This document shows, in pieces, positions 47,038 to 60,596 of a DNA stretch of 64,000 nucleotides. Positions within the stretch are counted from its first letter, which is position 1, and every line of letters starts with the position of its first letter. The translations under genes and the position numbers were made by a program. Under the pieces are notes generated by a model. That model did no database searches. It was not told the DNA's origin and worked only from the letters and a program-made list of their open reading frames with translations. This DNA comes from Carnegiea gigantea (lineage: Eukaryota > Streptophyta > Magnoliopsida > Caryophyllales > Cactaceae), in the NCBI GenBank assembly GCA_029747015.1, contig JAKOGI010000001.1, positions 3,279,001 to 3,343,000 on the forward strand, given 5' to 3'.

Positions 47038-50000
47038 ATGATGGTGGTCGCAGCTTCCACAGCGCCGAATCTGAAGACAACGCCCAGTTTGAGGTCTCAG
47101 TCTAACCCTAGGAGGCCGCCATTGCTGGTTTCTGAGAGAGATAACAATGTCTCTGCTGTCAATCCTCCTCCGAATCACCGGCGTCCGAAATCGCGAGAGG
47201 TGAGTTCTCGATACTTGTCGACTTCTTCTTCGAGTTCTACATCAGGTTCTTCCTCTTCTACATTGTCGTATTCTTCGCATCTCTCTTCATCTCGCCGATT
47301 TGCGTCTCCCATTCCGGCGAGAAAGGCTGCTCCGGCGACCCCGGCGCCGAATGCTTCCGCGATTAAGCCGGCAATGTCCGTCGAGCGCCGGCGGCCGGCG
47401 ACTCCGGCGCCGACGATGACTGCCGCTGCTAAGATGCTCGTGTCGTCTGCGAGGAGGTTGTCTGTGTCGTTTCAAGGGGAGTCGTTCGGGGCAGCTAAAA
47501 CCAAGAACATGGCGAAGACTGCTCCATCTCCGTCGCCGAACTTGAGGAAAGGTACGCCGGAGAGGAGGAAGACGACTTCCGCAACAACGCCGGCAGTAGC
47601 GAACTCTCCGACGCCGAAGAACGGAGAAATTGCGCGGCCAATCGCGCATCAGCCATGGCCGGGTAGGTCACGTCCGGCGCCGGCTTCGTTGAGTAGGAGC
47701 TTGGATTTGGGTTGTGATGGTAAGAAACTAATCAATGGATCAACGAAAGTTACTAGAGCCTTGCGAGGATCTTTAATAGGTGATGCTAAATCTAATAGAA
47801 CCTTCTCTGATGACAAGCAATTGCGTAGAAGTATGAGCAGAGATGAAACGGTGAAGTGGGTTCGAGATGCCCATGGTGCTAATTGCGTTAATAGTTCTGA
47901 CTTGGGCCCGGGATCACTGATTTCTGACACAGAAAGTGTTTCTTCCGAGTGCAATTCAGGGTCGCAAGATAGCAACACAAGCATTGCTGGTAGTAAAGGA
48001 GCTGGGGGCAGAGGTCACAGTATTGTAGTTCCTGCAAGGGTTTGGCCAGATGCTAACAGCCGGTTGAAACGTGTATCTGAACCAGGGTCCCCTGTTGTTA
48101 GAAGCAATTCATTGAAGGGACCAGCTCCTCCAAAACTCGTTGTACCCAAGAAGTTGGTGAATGATACTCCGGGGACTTCTCCTAGAGGGACTGTCAATAA
48201 TAGAGGATTATCATCTCCACTTCGTGGTTCAATGAGGCCTGCATCGCCGAGTATGCTCAGGATGTCTGTTGCATCTGAGAGGTCTTCTTCACCATTCAGA
48301 GGAAATGCTAGCCCATCCAGGGCGAGGAACACTAGCCCCTCCAGGGTGAGGAATGCTACCCCTAGTACGCCATCAGTTCTTTGCTTCGGGGCTGATGTAA
48401 GGAGAGGGAAGGTGATAGATAATCGGCTTGGTGATGCTCATTTGTTGAGACTTCTGCATAATAGGCACTTGCAATGGCGGTTTGTTAGTGCAAGAACAGA
48501 AGCTTCCTTGTCCATCCAAAAGAAAAATGCAGAGGTACAAAACTTCTTGGTGGTACCATAGTGATTGCTTTTCTCTTCTATTTGATGTTTGTGTCATTTG
48601 CTATCCTTTTAGGGGTTCATATATTAATTCTTATGCGAGCAAAGGTAGGTTGATGATTCATACACCTTTGTGGTTAAGTGGCAACATAAAGCATCAATGA
48701 CTCATTTGATCATAAATTAATGTGCTGGTGAGTTGTGGCTGTCATGAAGCAGAGTTTTTGGGGATTTTTTTGTTGGATGATTGGATCTATTGCTTTCAAA
48801 ACCACACTCAACTTGCTTTGAAATTGTTGAACATCACATGTTAAAGTAGGATAGTAGATGTGACTACGTGGCATTTACTACATTAGACCATATTTTAGAT
48901 CAAGGTGGTGAACGTTAGGAACATTAAACTAGCCAAATGAGTTAAACCAATGCATTATGCTTTTACATCCTGCTTACCAAGCTGCTGATGCTCTAAATTC
49001 TTGAAAACTTGAACAAATGAAGAGAGAGAGAAGGGCAAATTTGTCTCCTTCAAAACCATCCTATATTGAGCTTTAGATAGGTCTTGAACAAAGACCTTAA
49101 TCTTAGTTGCAATTAGGGGGCCAGCCTACAATGCTCTTTGTGGTGCAATTAAGCATTCTATCCATTACAAGACCGTAAAAAGAAAATACGTTAGGTTTTG
49201 TTTTGCTTGATGCTGTAGCAATTGCTGCCTACATTTGGATCTCTCTAGACTCCGCAAAAACGGAACCTACATTATGAGTTGTTCTTGTGGACTTTTAAAG
49301 TGGATCAGTCCTAGTTTTTTTGCAAGTGTTGAATCGGATGTGGGACAGTAAGAGAGGCCTATTCACTCTTGATGAATAATAGTAGATTGAATTGTAATAT
49401 GATAGTATTGGGAACACTTATATTCCAAATTGATTTGATTGGGCTGGGGAATTGAAGGAGTTTGGAGGGAAGAAGGACAAACAGTGAATATTATGTATAA
49501 AAAGGGGATTAGACGGTGGAAAGAACAAGGGAAAAGGATAGAATAGGGCAAAGAGTTCCTTACCTAATTTTTTTTGGGGGGGGGGGGATAGGGAATAGAT
49601 ATATTCAGGATTCAAGAGGGAGCAAGATAATCAGTATATCCTCACTGGTCATTCATCAATGCATAATGACATTCTTTGATAAAACGTCTATCTGTAAGAA
49701 GCTTGAACTCTCGGAAAAACTAATGGTGATTTGAAAAACTATTCTGGATGAGAAATTAATTGTTACTAAATACTCATAAAAAACCTTGTTTGGACTTTTT
49801 AAAGATTACCTATGAATAGTTTTATGAAAATAGTTGTACCAAAATATAGCTTTATTAAAATATAGCCAATTTCCAAACCTTGGAGTTTATCCTAGATTTT
49901 AAATATTTAAATCTTGGCTTACCTTCCTCTATTCTTCATCTCCATTAACATGCCATAGCCTTTCTTCAATTGGCAGCTTACATCACTATCTGTCGTCGGC

Positions 50001-53000
50001 CTCCATAGGAGGTGAGGGTTTAGAACTTTAGATTTGCCAACTTTGTGAATCAACTTATTTTATTATTTTTTTTCATTATTTATTGTTAATGATACAATTT
50101 AAGTAATAAATGCATTTTTGAATACTATGTTTCAAGAAGTTGAGATCAAAAATAGATCAAACAGTTAAGACATAGATTAAGGTGATCAAGCAAAAAGTTG
50201 CATACAGGTGCTCATGAAAGCCACATGATGAGAATTCATTGCATTAAATGGGCTTGTAAGATCAAATGTTAGGATTTATGACCATGGATTTGTTCCAAAT
50301 AGTTTGCTCATAGAACAAACAAAGCGATGGAGAAATTTTGGTAGTGGGAGTGTGAAGAAGAATCCAATGTCAAGCAATGGCAATACTTGGTTACCAAAGG
50401 TTAAGAAGTCAAGGGGCATTGTTTTCTAAGACCTTTCATGTGGTTAAGCTAGCTTATCGAGCACAGAACACTAAGATAGAGCTATCTTCTTCAAGGTGGC
50501 TTTATGAAAAAGAATAAGCTAAAGATGTCAAGACCTGAGGGGCACATAATTTATAATCTCTTGCCTTTATGTTGTTGTTTTAATGTATACTAGCTACAAG
50601 TCGATGTTAATTGAAGATTTCACAAAGTTGATGTTGATGTATGAAGTTATTGACCTTGGGTTGATAATAGGCTCTCCTGGCATGGTAGTGGAGCAAACCA
50701 AAGTCTAATTTTAATCAGGAACTTTTATCTAGCAAACCGATTGCAGTGGGTGAGAGGCTCCCGGTGTCAAGGAGAAAGCGGACTGGCAATGTATTGAAAC
50801 AACACTTGAAAATATGCCCGTTGTTGTTTCCAGGCTCACGAGTCGGGCAAGATAAGCCAATACTAAGTTGTAGTAAAAGCGATGAGATGGCGATTTGGTA
50901 GAGTGGGTTGACAATAATAAAAGTAGAAGTGGGTGTGGTGTGTGTTCTACAGAGACTGGAGTTCATTTCATGGTCGTTGGAGGAACCGACTATGGTGGTA
51001 TGAAGTGTGAAGGATATGTCATAACGACTAGTACAAAAAAGGTACACCCGAGAAGATTAATAGTTAACTTTAAGCTAACTTTAAGTCTTGACAGACAAAA
51101 CTATACATCAACCTATTTCCATCTACTGATCAAAAAAAGAGATTGAAGATCCCTACCCAAGCTGAGTGTGCATGGTGAAATGTAGCAACATTCTTTATAG
51201 ATTGTAAGGAAATTGTTTCCATTGGACTAAAGATCGAAAACCCTCTAGGTACTATCTCACAGCGAGAGAAGTAGAGGTAGTTTTATGCTTAGTTTTAAAA
51301 AGTGCGCCTCAGTGCGAGGCAACCACGTTTGCGCTTCGGAGGGGATGAGGTGCGTTTCAAGGATGTAATGCTATATCTTCACACTTTTTCTTCTTGTCTT
51401 ATCGGCTTTATTTACTCTTTTTTTCTTTCCTTTCTTTAAGAGCTAAAAAATGAGCTACGCTTGTACGGTAGTTGTGTGATTTGGGGAACTACAATGATAA
51501 TATAAAATATCTTAACGTTATTTGCGGTATTAGTGGTTGTATCGATGTCTAATAATTTTGTAATGCATTTATTTAAGTTGTTTTTACAAAATATGCTTTG
51601 TGAAATGTGGATAACTTTTAAACATATTTTCATAGAAGTGCGCCTTGCAGCCGTGATGCATGCACCTTCGTCTCGTTGCTTGTGCCTTGTGCCTTAGGAT
51701 CCTATATGCCTCATTGCGCCTCACGCACTGAGGTTTTCATGAGGCATTTTCCTATAGTCGTCCATATGCGAGCTGAAAAAATTGCCCATGGTGATTGCTC
51801 GGTCATCCGTAAAGTGGTATGTTAAGCCCATCCAACCACTCATGGCTGCACGAAACGTATAGAGATTACGAGGTTTCGCACAACGCCATTTGAGAGCTTG
51901 TGAAGAAAGGCAAGATTGAGTTGCAATCTTGCCAGAATACAGGGCGGCTTGTATATGCACAAACTTGATGCTAAGCAAGCAAATCCGCCCCCCCCCCCGC
52001 CCCAAAAAAAAAGAAATTCTGGTGTGAGGAGAGATCGGTGTTCTCTTTTGTTTTTAATTATTAGGAAAAGGATGTCGGCATTTTCTTATTGTGGGAGTGT
52101 TTAACAAGAAAATCTGGATTAGAAAAATTGAAGATCAAGTAACGATCTGTTTTGTGCTGTCCATTTTACTGTTGGGGAGTCTTGGAGGTTGGTTTTGATT
52201 GAATTTCCTGGAGCTTGTTTGTTATTTCTTGGCTTGGGTTTGAAACTGATGGTCATGATGATTTTTTTTTTTCTTTTTTATCTTTCAATTGGTCTTACAC
52301 GAGGCTGTCTCATCAAATAGGTGTTGTAAGATGGAAATTTTTAGGGTAGCTTTTAATATCTATAGGGGATGAGCTATAGTTCATTTAGGAATGACTTTAG
52401 TCAAAGACAAACCTTGGAAGAACTAGTCTCCTTGCATTAAAAAACAACTCTAAAATGAGTTATTGGTCGCCTAAAAACTTTAGAAGTTGCTTATAAGGGA
52501 GTCTGCCTCACATCATATCTTTTATGTGAAAGAGTCTGCCTCACATCATATCTTTTATGTGAAACGGTCTCATCTATGAAGTTGTAATTTTCTTATTGCT
52601 TAGTCTAGTAGGTGCTATACCTAAAGATAATGGGTGCAACAGTTTTTTCTTGTACTGTTCATTCCCCCATTTGTTTCGACGGTGGACGTAGGAGGTGTGC
52701 CTCTTCATCTGTCTCAGTTTTGGTGTTTTATTGCCCCCACCCCCATGGGAATCTACAGGAGGGATGTTTCCCTGCAGTGCATGATGGGGAATAGCTGAAC
52801 AAGAAATGAACAGGGGCATAGCCCCTCGTAATTTCGAAGACATAGACTCGGTCATTGTGCTTTTTCCAGCTTTACTTGTTGACGGGAATATAAACAGGGC
52901 CATGCGTTATTAGTTGATGCCAATGTCTAATGTCTAATTCCTGCTTCCAGGCATAGTCCACATCTCTGTGCGTCTGATGCAATTTGTTAATGTTTGTGAG

Positions 53001-56000
53001 GTCCCTCTGGGACTGCTTCCACCCTGCAATCTTTTTAGTTTATGTTAATTTTATGAGTTCTAGCTTTCAATTTTGAGCACCTTCACTTTCTTTTTTTTGG
53101 CGTGTTTAGATATTCCTTATTCTTGTTTCTGAATGACTTTGAATGTGCCAGAGAAGTGTCTACAATGCATGGAGAACGACATCAGATTTGCGTGGGATAG
53201 TTTCTTATAAGAGAAAAGAACTGCAGTGGTTGAAGCAGAAGTTAAAGCTTGTCTCCATTCTGAAGGGCCAAGTAAGAGACAGACCTCCATACATTTGTGT
53301 AACTGTCGGCATTATCCCTCCTTCTTTGAAGATGCCGATTACAATATGGTTCCTTAGTTTGCTTTGAATTTTACCCTGATTTGATGCCGGGCACATGCGG
53401 CCATATGTGGCTTTGATACCAGACTTGCCATTTTCCCTGGTGTACCTGTGCTGGACATGAATTGGTATGGGTGGGGCTGCACGGCACAGGACTCATAATC
53501 TGCGTCAGATGTGTGTCCAAATTCTAGAGAAGGGGCAGCAAATGAGTAATCTTTGTCCTTCCTCATTTGTTGGTCAACTACCGACCTTCAGTGTTTGTTG
53601 GTTTGATAACTGGAAACATGTTTAAGTATTAACTAATGTTAAGGACGCATGCGATGCTTGCAAAATCTCAAAAGTTTTTAAATTGTAATAATTATTTGTA
53701 GTTTCATAGTAATAATATTACAATAAAATTGTGGAAGTTAAATAGAATATACTCTTTGACCAAAAAATTATTAATGTTCACTTGGACTCTGTACACTTGA
53801 AATTGCAAAAATCTGGTAAGCTTTCACATATTACAACAAGAACATGTGTTAAGATTTCTTTTTTAATGATACTTCTTTTTCTTGTTTGACTATTCATCTA
53901 CATATATTATCCAAAGCTAATAAACTTTTGCATCCTAACATTTGAAGTGAATCAGCTTTAATTTTTTTTTTTTTTTGGGTGGCTATTCTATTTGCATAAA
54001 ATTGCAATGTTGTAACACAATATATTGTTTTTGGTAATATTGGAAGTATTATTAGTAATATAGTATATTTTTTTGATCAAAAGTAATATAGTATAATGTC
54101 TTATCATTATTAAGCATTGTTTTTTTAATAATTTGGAAAGAAAATCGTTGGAGTGGAATAGTAATTAATTTTATAATATCTTTTTCTTTGGAAGGAAAAC
54201 CTTTCATTTGTAAACAATTGGTTATCTTAGAAATATTAACATCTGAATGCTGTGCGAGTTTGCGGTGCCCCTATGTTTTGAGTTTGGATCTTTCATGAGT
54301 TACGACACTTGGGTCCATACTTGTGCCCAACATCCAGTACTGAATTCCATCTAGTATGAGTGGCAGAAGCAAGATTGGGTTACAAATCAAGTTGCAGACT
54401 TCTAAGTGCTTTCCGTGCATGATCGATTTTTAAATTCATAATTGTTCAATAAGTGCTGTATATTCTAACTATAAATAGGATGAATGCTTAAGAGCTTGGT
54501 TGCCATTTAAGGGTGAATCACTTAGCTCGTTTTCTAGTTGTGTAAAGATAGACGTGTGAACAGGTGGTTGGGTGTCATGATATGTCATGGGGAGAATCGT
54601 TTTTCAAATGCTGTATTTGTTACTGTGGTAGTGGTTTTTTATGTTTCTGCAGTCTTATGAGAATGCTGGTATGGCTCTGATTAACCCTGTTGGGGAGGTT
54701 ACAATCGATTGCTAATGTTCTGTTATCGGCTTGTGTGCTTGGAATGAGGCAGATGCAATACTTGGAAGAATGGCCTCTTTTGGACAGCGATCATTGTAGT
54801 TCCTTATCAGGTGCTGGTGAATCATTGCAAGCTAGCATAATTCGCCTTCCCCTTGTGGGTGGAGCAAGAGTAAGTACCTTCATTATTTTGTCTTGCCAGT
54901 GAAATTGTAAATGCTTATCTCTGATTTGCTCTTCATTGCTTCAGGCAGATATTCAAGGTACGAGAGATGCTATATGCTCAGCTGCTGATGTTATGCAGGC
55001 CATGGCATCATCAATATGTTCTCTTTTGGAAAAGGTGACTTTATTTTTATTTTCTCTTCTTTTATTCACAAAAATGAATTTGTTTTACAGTTGTGGCCAG
55101 CTGCATTTGTAATTGATTATAGTATTCTCGCTTTGTTTCGCATGCCATGGTATTGTCCATAAGAGATTGTTGCATAATCTCGCATATTCCTAATGCCTAT
55201 CTTTATAAAAGCCCAGAGTGGAAATGATTTCAATTGCCTGTGCAAGGAATCAGGTGAAACACCTAAAAATGGGATGTATACTAATTGGCAGAGCATTCTT
55301 CTAATCTATTCTCCATTTGCTATAAAGATTCTGTTACCAAATTGTTGATTGTGGACATGTGTGTAGAATTAACTCAGATGCTGTAAGAGTTAAGTAAACA
55401 AATTACAGTGCTTGTTGATGGCAAGATGAAATGTGGACTGAATGGTCAAAAGCACAAAGAATGACAAGTATATGCATAGATAATGTCTATTACAAGGGAA
55501 TGATTTTAATCATGTCAAATACATCCATTCAAAAGCATAAATGGTTGAACTACAACGAAAAGTCTTTGAAAATTTTGTACAAAGAAGCATGTTTAGTATT
55601 CCACAAATAAAGGGGAAAGATAACGGGCAACTAGATTTCTCAGTTTGACAGTGCTTTTCCAGTGAGAAAACTTCATCCCACATGCGTTAGATTGTTTTTC
55701 CCCCTTGGTGTTTGTTTTCTTTTTTTTTTTGGGGGGGGGGGGGTGTGTTAACTACTTTTAGGAGCCTCACTTTCTAAAATTAATGTTAAGGTACCTCAAC
55801 TTTTGATGAAACTAACTTATAGGTCTGTAAAGACATTTTCACCCTTCATATGATATGCTAATTTAATAAAAATAAAATGATGTTATTGTATAAGTATAAA
55901 ATAAGATATGAAAACTTCATGTGAGATAAGGAAAGTTAAGTAAAATTTTTTACAAAGTTTATATAAAATGTGAAAATATGAAAAATATGCAAAAGTTACT

Positions 56001-58723
56001 TTGAATTATAAAAATTTATTGAAATATCAAAAATATATTAAAAAATTAAAGATTGCCAGAAAAAATCAACTATCCTCAAGCAACAATAGCCCCTCTTACA
56101 CAATCTCCTCTGCCAGTCCGCCACCCACCACCAGTTCTTCCCCCTCACCCCTCTTTTAACCCTAGCCTACTCCTTTCTCCCCTAAGCCACCATCAGTTCA
56201 GTGAGGTGGCTTGCCATAGGGTGGCAGCCCATGGGGGAGGACCGGCTACATCCTATAGTGATGGTTTGCGGTGGAGGAGGCATTGGTGGGGGCTAGCTAG
56301 CGAAATGGAGCAATGCCCTGCTATAGTCACTCACAGTGAAAGGGGAGGAAGAAGAAAGAGATACGAGTTCTGGCAGTGGTCTGGATTTGTGCCACTCCCG
56401 GTCGCTGGTGACGCACTAGCCTCAATCCTTCATTCAGAAGAATCTTTTCATTGCCCTATTGTGCCTTTTTCCTTCTCTTCTAACTTCAATCTTCCTTTTC
56501 CTCCCCTCTCTGCCCAATCGCATCTCCGTCAAGGACACTCACAACTGAATTGTGTCTGTTTCTGGCCACCGGTGACGTACTGTTGGTAAATTAGGGGGCA
56601 TGTGCCTCTCAATATCCATTGAACTTTCTCTCCCTCTTGATCTCTAGCTCTCTCAGCCCAGGTGGCCCATCTCCAAGGACATGGGCTCGTCAGCTGCCTT
56701 TGATCCTGCTGATGGGGAAGGGCAAAGCCTCACTCACATCAACAAAGGGAAAACTCAGTTAAGAGAACACGGGCCTGCTTTTTTCAAACGGCGGTAGAGG
56801 AGGGGGAGATGGTGGCTAATGGACAGTGGGCCGTTTCTTAAATAAGGTTTTGGTGGGTTGAAGAAGGTGGATGGGTGTATTTGGATTAATTTTTAATTGT
56901 CTGGGTATTTGTAGTGCAAGTGTGCAACTATGGAAGTATCAGCTATCTGTACATTTGGTAGTTTTGTATTGACGCTCTTATCACCAATGCAATTGTAGTC
57001 TTCATGCTCTTTCTTTTGTGTTCCTCTACGAAGAGGTTTACACTCTAGTCAATTGATGTGAATGCTCTTGACGCCTTCTTTACTTGATCCTGGGTGGGAT
57101 TTCGAATCATGTCAAATTTCTTGAAGAAGTCAAGCTTCAGAGGAGGTAGAAAATTCATCGACTGGTGATTGCTACAATTAATTAGTTTAGCAGCACATTT
57201 ATGTCAACAAAAGGAAAATTAATAGCATAATTTGTTTACTCTTCCACTTTCCCTGGCGGGGATGTTTTGTTTAAGATAGAAGACCTCCAACTACAATGGT
57301 GATGTATCATAGAATGTTTCCATTTATCCAGACATAAGTAGTGAAATGCCTTCTTCCAGCCCTGTTCCATCCTTCTGTTTGCCTGACATTTCATCCTTCC
57401 CTTTTACGGAACATGGCGTTAGTTTTAATTCCTGGGCCTCATCCCTCTATATGAATCTTTGAATATTTGAAGCAATGGAAATCCCATAAGGGAAAGAGGA
57501 AGTTGTATTTGCTCAAGGACAGGGAAAGAAGAATGGATAATTAGGAATGATGAGCCGAATAGAGGACTGTTCAAAGAAACTTCGTTGAGGAAACTAATCT
57601 CAGCAATTTTTACTCCCAATAGTTTGTTACTAAAAGTATTAATAAAGTTGTTACTGAAGGCATTAATAAACCCGAGCCAAGTAACCTATTTATGACTTAA
57701 ATAAGATACTCGAAAAGGATGAGATGAGTTCTTCCTAATGCAATTCTAATTACTAAAGGAACCTTAATACAGCTGTAATCATTACTGAAATTGATATTGT
57801 ATGGCGTTGTTTAAGTGGAGGCATGGGTTTGATGGGGACAATTGTTCAGCAAACCAATGTTTTCCGACTTAAGTATCCTGTCTTTGGGCTCCTTTTTCAT
57901 GTATCTTATTCGTCTATTATTAACAGGTTGAGGAAGTGAATTCCTTGATGGCCGAGGTTGCTGACATAACTTTGAAGGAGCATTCTTTGCTCAGTGAGTG
58001 CAAAGAGATCCTTTCAACATTGGCGGCCATGCAGGTAACACATGTTTCAGTTGTGGATTTCATTGTTCCTCCCTTAAGGCTTCACCCGTTTCCCCATTGA
58101 ATAAGAGTGGAAAACACAATTAAAGGCTGCCTTAACTTTAATGGAAGTTGATAACCATAATATATTGAGGATGACTCTTTCTTTGCTGTTTATTGGAGGA
58201 GGCCTTTGAAGCTATCTGCCCTATTTGCTCTGCCATCTATCTGATACTGTCTCAGTTGTCAAACAACTTGTGAATGCACAAATTGCTGTGTAACCGCCAT
58301 GTTGATGGAATGATTTTTAAAAAGCCCCAAAGATTATGTTTGGTGATAGAGTTATACTACTGCTTTGTTGCTGATCGTTCTTCCCGTTTCGGAACTCTGA
58401 TACTTCATGTCATGCTTCTGGTCGCGTTTTTCAATGAGAGTCATCCCCTTTTCTGGAGCACTTAAAATCTTGTTTTAACATTTTGCTATTTCTTACCTGA
58501 AGGAGTCTCATGGCTGCTAGTATGATTAGTTGTCCCTTGTTTTTTGTCGTAGAATTCTCTTGGGTGAGATTGTTTCATCCAAGACAAGCTCTTTTATGTC
58601 ATACATAAGGTCCTTATTGTATCGTCTAATGGTTTTTCATCAAAACAGGTGAAAGATTGCAGCCTCAGAGCTCATCTGTTGCAGCTAAAATCTGCGCCAT
58701 CAAGCTTGACAGTTGGAACATAA
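47038..58723 (+). CDS. QWRF-motif protein (SCO3/QWRF2-like microtubule-associated protein)
   Basis: Exons 47038-48534, 53152-53271, 54753-54869, 54945-55034, 57927-58034 and 58649-58723 are all in phase 0 and join to 668 aa, the size of Arabidopsis SCO3 (QWRF1) and QWRF2. Residues 1-440 are disordered and rich in Ser, Pro and Arg. The family motif is at 479-482 in NRHLQWRFVSART, followed by helical segments: VYNAWRTTSDLR, LKLVSILKGQMQYLEEWPLL, DHCSSLSGAGESLQASIIRL, DVMQAMASSICSLLEKVEEV and LSTLAAMQVKDC. This DUF566/QWRF domain binds microtubules and the augmin complex in relatives (AUG8, EDE1). SCO3 is tied to peroxisomes and plastid development, and QWRF1/QWRF2 to organ growth and fertility. 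The first ATG of two adjacent ones was taken. Intron 1 (4.6 kb) and intron 4 (2.9 kb) are full of repeats. The first exon is GC-rich with many CCG codons. Confidence 0.93.
51295..51740. mobile_element. Possible MITE with GTGCGCCTCA-type ends
   Basis: The left end has AAGTGCGCCTCAGTGCGAGG and the right end TTGCGCCTCACGCACTGAGG; complementing the right gives CCTCAGTGCG, which also occurs at the left. Text of the kind GTGCCTTGTGCCTTAGG near the right is typical of a widespread plant non-autonomous repeat. Limits are uncertain. Confidence 0.35.
52499..52564. repeat. Perfect 33-bp tandem duplication
   Basis: Two identical head-to-tail units (52499-52531 and 52532-52564) beginning GAGTCTGCCTCACATCATAT, inside QWRF intron 1. 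Confidence 0.95.
55035..57926. other. 2.9-kb intron 4 of the QWRF gene
   Basis: Donor GAAAAG|GTGACT, acceptor TTAACAG|GTTGAG. It contains a T10-G14 composite run near 55720-55743 and a C-rich, P/S/H-coding stretch at 56.05-56.6 kb that has no recognisable domain and is probably repeat-derived. Confidence 0.6.
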
Positions 58724-60596
58724 AGGCTGGGCCATGACTGTGAACTTCATGATTCTAACATAACCTGTATCCTTGTTTGATAGGGCGCAATGGAAAATAA
58801 TGCAATGCAATCGATATTGGAACGGTGCAAAATGTTCTTCATCAATTACATTGCATCGCACCTCGCCAAACACATTACGAAAATTTAACAATTCACTTGA
58901 TTATTTTTTTCATTCTCGAGCTGCCTATATGAAGGCATTGGTCGGAGATCTGGTGTGCTTGGAGTGTGTTCGTGCCAAGGGTTCTTGAAGCTAGGTCTTA
59001 GCTAGAAGCATCAACTACAGATGTATGATGTATCATGTAATGTGCTGGGAATGATTTTGTGTGGGATGCCCGTTTTATATACAGGCTTCACCTTCACAGA
59101 AAATGTGTAAAGTGTAAATATCCAGTCATGACGGCTGTATGAAATTTTTGTTGAAAGTGGTTGAGTTCACGGGAAATTTAGATGTGAATATCTTACACTT
59201 TAGCGACTTGCAAGTGCCATTAATTTGTTTCTTTTTCTTTCATTTCTATGGAGATGGAACTCTCATTATTTGGAATCTGAAATCCAAACTATTATGCTTG
59301 GATTCGGTCTTGGCGCCTGATTAATGGTGAATTGTCTGAGTTCCTAGAAAGGATGGTTGCAGTTTAGATCTGCAAATACGGCTTTGGAGTGGTTGATAGG
59401 ATATCATTTAGAATATAGAGGAACTGGGTACCTATGTTAGAATTTGGCACAAAAACTGTTGTAACCCATGTTAAGATATTAACCATGTTTATCAATTGAG
59501 ACTATCGAGTTAAAATTTTGCGAAGCTAGTTTTGACTCAGTGAGCGTATCACTCAAATTTTGCAACGGACCAAACGACGTCTGGCGAACTGACTCAGTAA
59601 AGCTCAAGCCTCCATACTAGACTTTTTCTTGTGTCATCTGAAACTTCCCATGACCTGGCTTGATATTTGTTAAAACTTAACCCTAGAAAATCATAAATGA
59701 GTTCAGCCAAGCTAAATCGAGTATATCATTAACTAGACTCTTGTTGTAGTAGATAACCATTAGAACGAGTGGAGCACTTTAGCTATAGTCCAAATCAAAA
59801 GCCTTGGTAGAGTCCTATGATGAACTCAAAAGGTTATATTTGATTTTAAATTTATTATTCCCAGGATAGAATTGAAAGTTGAAAATAATATTTCAAACTG
59901 CTCTAATCAATTTTAAAATATGTAGAATAGATTAGCAAAAACTCATTTCTCAAGATTAAAAAAACTTAATAACTTTTTTGGAGCAGTTCGACAGATAAAT
60001 TTAATAACAATAACAGGTATAGTTATTTGACCTAAAATTTCAATTAGTAGGCTGACCCAAATGTATTAGATCAGTAGTCAAGACTTTTAAGGCAGGGCAA
60101 AGACAAGAGGGGGAAGAGAATAAAGGGGGCGCGGAGACACGGCGCCGCTCGTGCCCAAAGTTTGGAAGATATTCCCCTCGTAGCTGATGCCTATGCACTG
60201 CGATATGTTATGTTTGGTTCGTTAAAACCACAAGTAGTACCATCTTTGCTCATCAACCCCAAGGCCATCGTCTTTTTTCCTGTTTTTTCCTTTTCGTTAC
60301 TTATTTTTTAGGAGTATTTTCAATTTTCAACTGACAAATGAGAAATGACAATGCCCATTTGAAAAGATGAGACTTAACCTAACCATGGTTACTTTAGATA
60401 CCCCCCCCCCCAAAAAACAATCCCACCTTTTTAATAGCCACCTCCAGCACTCCCCACTTTCTCAGCTCTTTGTTGGTTGGCTTCCTTCATTCATTCATCA
60501 TTCATTCTTATCCCTTTTGCTTTCTTTTCTTTTCTTTTCTTTTGTGAAAGGAGGAATCAGTTCAGTTGAACCAAGTGGGGGAAGAAATAGAAGAAG
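58724..60596. other. QWRF 3' region and LBD promoter side
   Basis: The QWRF 3' UTR probably runs to about 59.15 kb. The rest is AT-rich spacer, with a C11 run at about 60401 and a pyrimidine stretch with TTTTC repeats (60520-60543) shortly before the LBD start codon, likely its leader. Confidence 0.45.

Larger units (their letters stand above)
48535..53151. other. 4.6-kb intron 1 of the QWRF gene
   Basis: Donor GCAGAG|GTACAA, acceptor GTGCCAG|AGAAGT. It contains a T/G-run patch near 49567, a GCGCCT-rich repeat at about 51295-51740, a C run near 51988 and a 33-bp tandem duplication at 52499-52564. The part 50.2-51.1 kb looks like old transposon text but yields no named domain. Confidence 0.6.

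Noticed and set aside
47287..48332. Arg-rich and Leu-rich minus-strand frames
   Set aside because: Antisense to the Ser/Pro/Arg-rich first exon of the QWRF gene.
56053..56589. 178-codon plus-strand frame rich in Pro, Ser and His
   Set aside because: It lies wholly inside QWRF intron 4, has no recognisable domain and sits in C-rich repeat-like DNA.
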